From assembly GCA_011799875.1 (NCBI GenBank), contig CM022301.1, positions 11,923,570 to 11,987,569 on the forward strand: 64,000 nucleotides of DNA, written 5' to 3'. Origin of the DNA: Thinopyrum elongatum (lineage: Eukaryota; Streptophyta; Magnoliopsida; Poales; Poaceae). Below, one piece after another: positions 55,789 through 64,000 of the stretch; positions within the stretch are counted from its first letter, which is position 1; each line of letters starts with the position of its first letter. Made by a program: the position numbers and the translations under genes. The notes under the pieces were generated by a model, which worked only from the letters and a program-made list of their open reading frames with translations, was not told where the DNA came from and searched no databases.

Positions 55789-56799
55789 TGATGTCTACTA
55801 TGCAACTTTATTCTTGTAGACACGTGTTGGGCCTCCAAGCGCAGAGTTTTGTAGGACAATAGCAATTTTCCCTCAAAGAGTGCCCTTCTAGCGGAGAAAC
55901 AAAGACGAGAACGTGCATCAACCCCTATGCGTAGATTACCCCAATGTCACCTCGGGAATCCGCGAGTTGAGTGCCAAAACATATATCAAGTGGATCAAAA
56001 TAATACCCCATTGTCACCACGGGTATTCATATGCAAGACATATATCAAGTGCTCTCAAATCCATAAAAGTATTCAATCCGATAAAACGAAATCTCAAAGG
56101 GAAAACTCAATTCACAACAAGATAGAGAAGGGAAAACACCATATGATTCGACTATATTAACAAAGCCCGCGATACATCAAGATCATGACATCTCAAGAAC
56201 ACGAGAGAGAGAGAGAGAGAGAGAGAGATTAAACACATAGCTACTGGTACAAACCCTCCCCATCATGGTGGCCGTCGGGATGATGAAGATGGCCACCGGT
56301 GATGACTTCCCCCTCCAGTGGAGTGCCGGAACGGGTCTAGATTGGTTTTTGGTGGCTACAGAGGCTTGCGGTGGTGGAACTTTTGATCTAGGGTAACTCC
56401 AAGGGTTTTTGGAATATTTGGGAATTTATAGGGTAAAGAGGGGGTGCGGGAGGCCACCGAGGTGGGCACAACCCACCTGGGCGCGCCTGGGCCCCCAGGC
56501 GCGCTCTGGTGGGTTGTGCCCCCCTTGGGGCACCCCCCAGGTGCTGCTCTAGCCCATTGGAAGTGTTCTGGTCCATAAAAAATCGTCAAAAAGTTTCGCG
56601 GTGTTTGGACTCCGTTTGATATTGATTTCCTACGATGTAAAAAACAAGCAAAAAACAGCAACTGGCTCTAGGCACTGGGTCAATAGGTTAGTCTGAAAAA
56701 ATGATATAAAGTTGCTATAAAATGATTGTAAAACATCAAAGAATGATAATATAACAGCATGAATACTTCATAAATTATAGATACGTTGGAGACATATCA
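55789..56799 (-). repeat. 5' LTR (1,011 bp) with internal deletion
   Basis: Lacks the segment between the two CCTCAA words of the 3' LTR (50166-50171 and 50831-50836), keeping a single CCTCAA at 55871-55876. Elsewhere it closely matches the 3' LTR. Smaller indels account for the rest of the length difference. Confidence 0.9.
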
Positions 56800-57499
56800 G
56801 GCCCCCCTCCGGTGGTTATTTGCTCTAGTATTTCTTATTTATTCCATAAAAATTCCCCGTGATGTTTCAGCTTATTTGGAGTTGTGCAGAATAGGTGGCC
56901 TGACGTAGCTTTTCCAGGTCCAGATTTCCAGGTGCCCGAATTCTCCCTCTTTGTGTGAACCTTGCAAATTATGAGAGAAAATGCATTAGAAGTACACCCA
57001 AAAGCATTATTATGCATAAAAACATTATAAATAACAGTAGGTAAACATGAAGCAAAATGGACGTATCAATCACACACGGTGCGTAGAAGAAACTATGTGG
57101 CAAAGGCTATCCATCACTCACAGTTTTTATGTGGTAAACGTTTGCGCCAGGTGGCCTAACGCAAACAGTTTTCAAGAGGATGTCGTGTGTGATTGTTCAT
57201 TAATCCAACAAGGTTTATTCCTAGAAACTGTGTGCATTGCCTGAGGTCATCGCCCATGGTGTTTTCTCAATAACCGTTTGCAATAGAAAAACCCAATTAG
57301 CAGGCTAATTATCCCATTATTAATAATCCATTTATTAATCTAATTGACGTTTCATATTGAGCACACAATATATTTCATTTTCATAATTGAAATACATCAG
57401 AGTACAACATCATATAGCTTCAGCACTCAGCTACCCCATTACACAACTGCACTAGCACCAAGTTTCACATGCAACATCTATAACCTTTCGAAATTAGCA

Positions 57500-58147
57500 T
57501 CATATACGGTACATAGACAGATGTATCTCATCTGGAAAACTGCTGAAGAAGAAGGCGAATATTGAGCCTTCATTGATGTTGAAGGTCTTTGCAACTTTAG
57601 GCCAGTGCCTGTGGATGATTGACCGTCCATCCTTCGTCCTCTTCAGGAACACTTCAATATTGAACCGTGGGTGTTGTATGAATAGCTTCCTCGCCTCCTG
57701 ACCATACAGGTGGTTTGAGAGGTAATCATCAGTGAACTGCTTTGGAAAGGCCTGAAAACAAGGATGTGCATAAATATCTTCTCTATATTGGAAATGGGGC
57801 AAAGGAATAAAAAAGGCAAGGTATAATAGTTAGTACCATCCTGTAGTGAACTGATGTCTTCTTCATTGTGCAGACAAAGATCTTGTTGTTTTTTGTCGCT
57901 AATTTCTTTATCCTAACAATCTTTCTGAGTTTCTTGACTTGACTGATATTCATGGACAACTCATTTTTGCATATGCAAAAAGGGTCGAACAGTGGGTCAA
58001 AACCTCTGACAGCAGGACCTACATGTGCAAGACCAAATTGTTAAAAACCTAAATATTAGAATGGTTCCTGCAATTGCACAATAATGTGCTATTAGACAAA
58101 GGACCATGCATGTGCAAACCTCGATTGTAAACCTCAGTGCTTCCCAT
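57500..58147 (-). CDS. B3-like DNA-binding domain protein, three exons, intact
   Basis: Predicted exons on the minus strand: 58147-58120 (28 bp, MGSTEVYNR), 58018-57837 (182 bp) and 57751-57500 (252 bp). Both introns have GT-AG ends, and the spliced frame of 153 codons is open. Residues 20-60 are basic ('KKLRKIVRIKKLATKNNKIF'); residues 62-153 fit a REM-type B3 domain: 'YRMAFPKQFTDDYLSNHL' (strand and 'iPk-F' motif), 'FNIEVFLKRTKDGRSII', 'HWPKVAKTFNINEGSIFAFF' (W..F..n.i..G..) and the final 'EIHLSMYRI'. B3 domains bind DNA in plant transcription factors. A splice acceptor (TGCAG) lies 9 bases before the ATG, so an upstream exon may exist. Located inside CACTA #3. Confidence 0.6.
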
Positions 58148-58279
58148 TATTTCCCTGCAACACATATAAGGTATTTAGTCATCAGGTTAAGTAAGGGTTC
58201 GCATGCTATCAGTAAAATATGTTGATGAAAAATAAGCACATTGCAGATTCATCAGATTAATTCAAGCCACATGGAAAAC

Positions 58280-59260
58280 CCATTTATCCAAACCAAGCAT
58301 GATTAAGAACTAGAAAATATAGCACTTGTATATGTTTCTCATGTATTAAGTGCAGCCAAATTTGATTTATTCCTCACATGCACAACAATACAAAATTCTA
58401 CCCACGACAATTGGACACCGCATTGCAGAATTGAACCAAGCAGTTAACTAAACACCACAACAAATGAACCAAACATTAACTGAGCACCACATTGCACAAT
58501 ATAACATACTCCTGATAGAAGATCAGACAGTTAACCAAACCAAGCATGCTTAACAACTTGGAAATATAGCAATTATATTTGTTTCTCATGTATTTAGTAT
58601 AGCCAAATTCAATTTATTCCTCACATGGTATTACAATAAACAGAATGCAACCCACAACATTGAACATCGCATTGCAGAATTGAACCAAACAGTTAACTAA
58701 AACACCACACAATGAACCAAAGTTAACTGAGCACCACATTGCACAATATAAAATATCTATGAAGATCAGGCAGTTAACCAAACCAAGCATGCTTGACAAC
58801 TTGGAATATAGCAATTGTATTTGTTTCTCATGTATTTGTAAAAAAATTGATTTATTTCTCACATGGTATTACAATAAAGAAGAACCCACAACAATTGAAC
58901 ATCGCATTGCAGAATTGAACCAAACAGTTAACTAAACACCACAACAAATGAACCAAACGTTAACTGAGCACCACATTGCACAATGTATAACATACTAGAA
59001 GATCAGACAGTTAACCAAACCAAGCATGCTTGACAACTTGGAAATATAGCAATTGTATTTGTTTCTCATGTATTTTGTAAAGAAAAATTCAATTTATTTC
59101 TCACATGGAAGACAATACAAAATTGCACCCTGAAGAATTGAACATCACATTTGCAGAATTGAACCAAACAGTTAACTGAACACGACAACTAATTAACCAA
59201 ACAGTTAATAAGTGAGCACCAGATTGCACGACATATAGAACATATACACTAGAGCAATAG
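58280..59260 (-). repeat. Tandem repeats of about 242 bp upstream of the B3-like gene
   Basis: 'AACCAAGCATG(C/A)TT' and 'GTTTCTCATGTATTT' recur near 58298, 58540, 58784 and 59023, with 'AACATCGCATTGCAGAATTGAACCAA' between them. This gives four degenerate copies, probably in an intron or promoter region. Confidence 0.7.
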
Positions 59261-59363
59261 ATTGCATGGTAAAAGTAGATAGCACAATTCACTAGAATTT
59301 ATTAAGGAAAGGCAGTAGCTAGCAAACTGAACATGGGTCCTTATAGTGAGCTAATAAGACAAG

Positions 59364-59790
59364 CTACTCCTCATTGTCGAAGATATCGATGATGATTGGC
59401 TCCTTGGACATGGAAGAGGGCGAGGCCTCCGCATCGTGGGTGCCCTCGTTGTAGTGGTGAGTTGCCTGAGCCGCTCCGGGCACCAACCTACTGGCTTTCG
59501 AGATGAGGTAAGCACGTGCACGCTGAGAAAACACCTCGTAGTCTTCGTCGAAGGCACCGAGGGTGGCCTCGAGAAAATGCCATGAACTATCGTTTAAAGC
59601 AGCCAACCGCGTCGCGGCGTCGGCGCGCGAGGCGTCGATGGTGGCCTCGACGGCGAGGTGCTCCTCCAAGATCTAGGGGTCGGCACGAATGGCAGCCATC
59701 GCGACCTCATCCGCGCGTGTGGCCGTGATTTGCTTCTTCGCTACCAAATGCTCCTTGAGCTCCTAGCCATACTGCGTGCACCATGGCTTA
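59364..59790 (-). pseudogene. CACTA #3 accessory ORF, two stops
   Basis: The minus-strand frame reads 'ELKEHLVAKKQITATRADEV', TAG near 59676, 'ILEEHLAVEATIDASRADAA', 'FLEATLGAFDEDYEVFSQRA' and ends 'EPIIIDIFDNEE' at 59364. A second TAG precedes ELKEH near 59763. Both stops lie where Gln would fit the repeated 'EEHL' helix pattern. Predicted helical, Ala-rich, acidic tail. It may be the 5' exon region of the same transcription unit as the B3-like gene; not shown. Confidence 0.5.
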
Positions 59791-60299
59791 GGGCGGTGCT
59801 TATTTGGTGGAGGGGTCGGTGATTTGGGTGGAAGGTGTCGCGCCGGCTGTCGGGGCATGTGGGATGTGGAAGGAGGAGGAGGATGGGGTCAGGTGTGGAT
59901 TACCTGCCTGGATAGATGAGGCCGAGCAGCATGAAGGATGGTCGCCAGCAAGGAGGCGGCGCTGCAAGCAAGGAGTGAAGGTTTCAACTTAGAAAGGAAG
60001 GCAGAAACAGGGGAAATGTGGCTTTTGGTAAGGGGGAGGGGCGGGGAGGTAGATATTTCCACGGAAGCCGAAAATTTTGAATCGGTTCAGCGAAAAAACT
60101 GGCGCGCAAAGTGTCATCATACGGTGCTCCAGGATATTTTGTACTGCATCTCACACGGTTGGTGATAATAAACTGTGTGGGATCTACTTGATTTTTCATC
60201 TTGATTTGAATTACATAATGGGGTCACAGCGGCAATGGATGGTGTTTGAATTGCTAGAACTTTTATCTACAGTGAACATGCAACTATATGTGTGTCGTA
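59791..60299. other. CACTA #3 presumed 5' flank of its genes and subterminal remnant
   Basis: No gene. 'CACACGGTTGGTGATAATAAACTGTGTGG' near 60152 resembles the subterminal motifs at 57074-57200. The first satellite-like sequence appears near 60300. Confidence 0.4.
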
Positions 60300-62640
60300 A
60301 AAGAATTGGAATTATTCAGGGTTCGTTTGGACATTTTTATATATTAACTTGGTTTTCTAGGCATTTCAGGTACACAATTCAAAATTAAACTACATGCACA
60401 TGCTCCGGTGCACCAAAATGGGTTGTAAAATGATATATGTGTCCATGGGTTGATGCTTATGTCCCATTCAAGAAATGGGGATGAATTTCAAACACCACGG
60501 CACCGTGGCTCTCCGGCAAACATTGAGGTGCTTGCTTTTGTAATTCTAGTAAATACAAAACTCGTCTAAAATTCATGAACCTTGGCATGCTATCATGGAA
60601 CGGCATCAACATGCTGGGGTAAAAAAATATTGTCCCATGTGGGGCAGGTTATGGTATAAGCTTCTCGCAAACCAGAGCTTCTCTGACAACAAGCCTGATG
60701 GTTTTGGTAGGGAACGTGCCACTTTGGGGGACGAAAAAATATCTGTTGCCTCTTCTTACTTTCAAAAATTTTCTCGTGTCAACATAGAACAACAGGAGTG
60801 TTGTGCAATTTTTGGGATTTTTTGGGGTTCGCTTGGACATTTTTATACATTAACTGAGTTTTCTATGCATTCATGTGCATAATTCAATTTTTGAACTACA
60901 TGCACATGCTCCAGTGCATATAAATGGGTTGAAAAATCAAATGTGTGTCCTTGGTTGCAACCTTAGGTCCCATGCAAGAAATGAGCATGAATGTCAAACA
61001 CCTTTGCCACCGTCGCTCGGCCGCTAACATTGAGATACATGGTTTTAAAATTATAGTAAATCAAAAAAACTCGTCTGAAATTCATGAATCTTGACATGCT
61101 ATCATGGAACGGCATCAACATACAGTGGTAAAAATATTGTCCCATTTGGGGCAGGTTGGGGTATAAGCTTCTCACAAACCAGAGCTTCTCGCAACAAGCC
61201 TCATGGTTACGGTAGGGAACGTTTCACCTTTCTGGACGAAACGATATCCATTGCCTCTTCTTGATTTCAATTTTTTCTCTAGTATCAATATAGAACAACA
61301 GGAGTGTTGTGTTAAATTTTGGAATTTTTCGGGGTTCATTTGGACATTTTTATACATTAATTGAGTTTTCAATGCATTTATGTGCATAATTCAAATTTGA
61401 ACTACAGGCACATGCTCTCATGCATATAAATTGGTTGAAAATTCAAATCTGTGTCCTTGGTTGCATGCTTATGTCCCATGCAAGAAATGGGAATGAATGT
61501 CAAACACCCTGCCACCGTCACTCGGCCGCAAACATTGAGATACCTGGTTTTTAAATTCTAGTAAATCCAAAACTCGTCTGAAATTCATGAAACTTGGCAT
61601 GCTATCATGGAGCGGCATCAACATGTCGTGGTAAAAAATTTGTCCCATTTGGGGCAGGTTTGGGTATAAGCTTCTCACAAACCAGAGCTTCTCACAACAA
61701 GCCTGATGGTTTCTGTAGGGAACGTTTCACCTTCCTGGACGAAACGATATCCGTTGCCTCTTCTTGATTTCAATTTTTTCTCTAGTGTCAACATAGAACA
61801 ACAGGAGTGTTGTGTTAAATTTTGGAATTTTTTGGGGTTCGTTTGGACATTTTTATACATTAATTGAGTTTTCAATGCATTTATGTGCATAATTCAAATT
61901 TGAACTACAGGCACATGCTCTAATGCATATAAATTGGTTGAAAATTCAAATATGTGTCCTTGGTTGCATGCTTAGGTCCCATGCAAGAAATGGGAATGAA
62001 TGTCAAACACTCTGCCACCGTCACTCAGCCGCAAACATTGAGATACCTGGTTTTTAAATTTTAGTAAATCCAAAACTCGTCTGAAATTCATGAAACTTGG
62101 CATGCTATCATGGAGCAGCATCAACATGCCGTGGTAAAATTTTTGTCCCATTTGGGGCAGGTTTGGGTATAAGCTTCTCACAAACCAGAGCTTCTCACAA
62201 CAAGCCTGATGGTTTCGGTAGGGAACGTGCCACCTTTGGGGATGAAATGATATCTGTTGCCTCTTATTGCTTTCAAAAAATTTCTAGTGTCAACATAGAA
62301 CAACAGGAGTGTTGTGTTAAATTTTGGAATTTTTCGGGGTTCATTTGGACATTTTTATACATTGACTGGTTTTTCTAGGCATTTTATGTGCATAATTCAA
62401 ATTTGAACTACATGCACATGCTCCAGTGCATATAAATTGGTTGAAAAATCAAATATGTGTCCTTGGGTGCATGCTTAGTTCCCATGCAAGAAATGGGAAT
62501 GAATTTCAAACACCAGGGCACTGTTGATTGCCGGCAAAACATTGAGATACTTTGTTTTTAAATTCTAGTAAATCCAAAACTCGTCTGAAATTCATGAAAC
62601 TTGGCATGCTATCATGGAATGGCACCCGACATGTTGTGGT
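60300..62640. repeat. Satellite array, about 503-506-bp period, about 4.6 copies
   Basis: The landmark 'CAAGAAATGxGxATGAAT(T/G)TCAAACACC' occurs near 60472, 60975, 61481, 61984 and 62487 (steps about 503-506 bp). 'GTCCCATxTGGGGCAGGTT' and 'AACAACAGGAGTGTTGTG' recur with the same period. Copies 2-4 are more alike than the outer ones. Short minus-strand ORFs recur with the period and are not taken as genes. The family may relate to Triticeae subtelomeric or centromeric satellites, untested. Confidence 0.85.
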
Positions 62641-62833
62641 ATTTTTCGTGTCCATTTTGAGAGAAGGTGCAGTCGAATGACAGCCAACAAAGGCATTTTG
62701 ACACAAATAGCTGCCACTGTAACATCTCAAATGTTTTGTATAATTTAAATCATGTGCGTTCTGTTAACCATTCACGTGACGCCACACCTCACTCTTTTAA
62801 TGGATAGGACGTGCCATGCGGATAGGTGCTTGA
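62641..62833. other. Short unassigned stretch between satellite and LTR
   Basis: No gene or clear repeat seen. Confidence 0.4.
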
Positions 62834-64000
62834 TGATAACCCACAAGTATAAGGGATCGCAACAATTTTCGAGGGTAGAGTATTCAACCCAAATGTATTG
62901 ATTCGACACAAGGGGAGCCAAAGAATATTCTCAAGTATTAGCAACTGAGTTGTCAATTCAACCACACCTGAAAGACTTAATATCTGCAGCAAAGTATTTA
63001 GTAGCAAAGTAGTATGGAAGTAACGGTAACGGTGGCAAAAGTAATAGTAGCAGTTTTGTAGCAATCATAACAGTGGCAACGGAAAAGTAACTTGGCAAAG
63101 ATCAATATGAAACGAACTCATAGGCAATGGATCAATGATGGATAATTATGTCAGATGGCATTCATCATGTAGCAGTCATAACATAGGGTGACACAGAACT
63201 AGCTCCAATTCTTCAATATAATGTAGGCATGTATTCCGTATATAGTCATACGTTCTTATGGAAAAGAACTTGCATGACATCTTTTGTCCTACCCTCCCGT
63301 GACAGTGGGGTCCTAATGGAAACTAAGGGATATTAAGGCCTCCTTTTAATAGAGTACCGGACCAAAGCATTAGCACTTAGTGAATACATGAACTCCTCAA
63401 ACTACGGTCATTACCGGGAAGTGTCCCGACTATTGTCACTCCGGGGTTGCCGGATCATAACACGTAGTAGGTGACTATAAGTTGCAAGATAGGATCAAGA
63501 ACACAAATATATTCATGAAAACATAATAGGGTCAGATCTAAAATCATGGCACTCGGGCCCTAGTGACAAGCATTAGGCATAGCAAAGTCATAGCAACATC
63601 AATCTTAGAACATAGTGGATACTAGGGATCAAACACTAACAAAACTAACTCGATTACATGGTAAATCTCATCCAACCCATCACCGTCCAGCAAGCCTACG
63701 ATGGGATTACTCATGCACGGCGGTGAGCATCATGAAATTGGTGCTGGAGGATGGTTGATGATGACGATGGCAACGGATTCCCCTCTCTGGAGCCCCGAAC
63801 GGACTCCAGATCTGCCCTCCCGAGGAAGAACAGGGCTTGGCAGCGGCTCCATATCGTAAAACGCGATGAATCCTTCTCTCTGGTTTTTTTCTCCCCGAAC
63901 GTGAATATATGGAGTTGGAGTTGAGGTCGGTGGAGGTCCAGGGGCCCACAAGAACGGAGGGCGCGCCCCCCACCCTTGTGGCCAGGGTGTGACCCCCCTT
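62834..64000 (-). repeat. LTR of a Sabrina/Fatima-like Gypsy element, partial (runs off the window)
   Basis: Starts TGATAACCCACAAGTATAAGGG, the reverse complement of the LTR end at 11987, and follows the 10640-11987 LTR in reverse through 'CTCCTTTTAATAGAGTACCGG', 'CACGTAGTAGGTGACTATAAG' and 'CATCCAACCCATCACC' to the G/C-rich block at the edge. Whether it is a solo LTR or the 3' LTR of a full element cannot be told here. Confidence 0.85.

Larger units (their letters stand above)
50084..56799 (-). mobile_element. Non-autonomous Gypsy-type LTR retrotransposon (6.7 kb)
   Basis: LTRs are at 50084-51782 (3' LTR) and 55789-56799 (5' LTR), both with TGAT...ATCA ends. The perfect target duplication GGCCC is at 50079-50083 and 56800-56804. 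It has a primer-binding site next to the right LTR and a polypurine tract next to the left LTR. The internal 4 kb has only one sizeable ORF (54752-55495, minus) and no gag-pol. It therefore depends on enzymes from a related element. Confidence 0.92.
48829..57068 (-). mobile_element. Solo LTR (about 1.52 kb) split by a younger Gypsy insertion
   Basis: In window sense it starts TGATGACCCACAAG (48829) and ends GGACGTATCA (57068), so the element sense is minus (TGATACGTCC...GGGTCATCA). The perfect target duplication ATCAC is at 48824-48828 and 57069-57073. The LTR parts are 48829-50083 and 56805-57068; the gap is the element at 50084-56799 plus its target duplication. No internal domain of its own is present. 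Confidence 0.9.
48338..60200 (-). mobile_element. CACTA #3, interrupted, right end not found
   Basis: The tip CACTACTAGAAAACAAGGC at 48338 is followed by a subterminal region with 'CCCACAC', 'TCGTTTGTGATAGCGTTTCC' and 'CACACGGT' motifs. The element resumes after the nested retroelements at 57069 ('ATCACACACGGTGCG') and carries minus-strand genes at 57500-58147 and 59364-59790. The 'CATCTCACACGGTTGGTGATAATAAACTGTGTGG' near 60140 looks like the opposite subterminal region. No closing '..CTAGTAGTG' is found before the satellite begins at about 60300. Confidence 0.7.

Noticed and set aside
60595..62378. ORFs recurring in each satellite monomer
   Set aside because: They recur because the monomer does; they differ by shifts and lack conserved starts.

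Overview
This is a window of repeat-dense plant DNA. The transposon families suggest a Triticeae grass (wheat, Aegilops or a close relative): CACTA ends with 'TTTAGTCCCGGTT' and 'GGGCCGTAAATGGGC' subterminal repeats, Gypsy LTRs that begin TGATACGTCTCC and end GGGTTATCA, and a Tat/Retand-type Gypsy element with an antisense gene. The species call rests on recalled family resemblance, not a search. I see no rRNA, tRNA, CRISPR array or bacterial-style operon. No intact single-copy host gene is certain; almost every coding stretch belongs to, or is carried by, a mobile element.

Layout. (1) Bases 1-12064 are a CACTA element on the minus strand. Its transposase gene is cut by a 2,176-bp solo LTR (361-2536, perfect 5-bp target duplication CAAAC). 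Its subterminal region is cut by a Gypsy-type element (4168-11987) whose 5' LTR has collapsed to about 13 bp. (2) At 12065 a second CACTA begins (CACTACAAAAAAAG), exactly where the first one breaks off. Its 'GGGCC' subterminal region appears to lie at 47640-48240, so 12065-48337 may be one very large composite CACTA. Inside it are a GGATGAACAG minisatellite, a diverged inverted duplication of an unknown gene fragment (16245-18062) with a palindromic MITE in the loop, a WRN/RNase D-like exonuclease pseudogene, a duplicated coiled-coil pseudogene, a hairpin-ended small element, a complete 9.9-kb Tat-type Gypsy element (27787-37653, TSD GGATC), a long-TIR Mutator-like element holding a hAT MITE (TSD TGCGCGCG), and a multi-exon CACTA accessory gene with a tandemly duplicated 150-bp exon. 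(3) At 48338 a third CACTA begins. It holds a solo LTR (TSD ATCAC), itself split by a non-autonomous Gypsy element (TSD GGCCC). Further in lies a small three-exon gene for a B3-like DNA-binding domain with intact predicted reading frame and canonical splice sites (58147-57500, minus). (4) Bases 60300-62640 are a roughly 503-bp-period satellite array. (5) From 62834 to the end is a reverse-oriented LTR of the same family as 10640-11987.

How the parts relate. The window is a stack of insertions that can be ordered from target duplications: CACTA, then retroelement, then retroelement. Most element genes are dead (stops and frameshifts). The candidates most worth a second look are the intact B3-like gene inside a CACTA, the CACTA accessory gene with repeated symmetric exons, the inverted gene-fragment pair, and the spliced antisense gene of the Tat element. 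I found no clearly undescribed enzymatic system.
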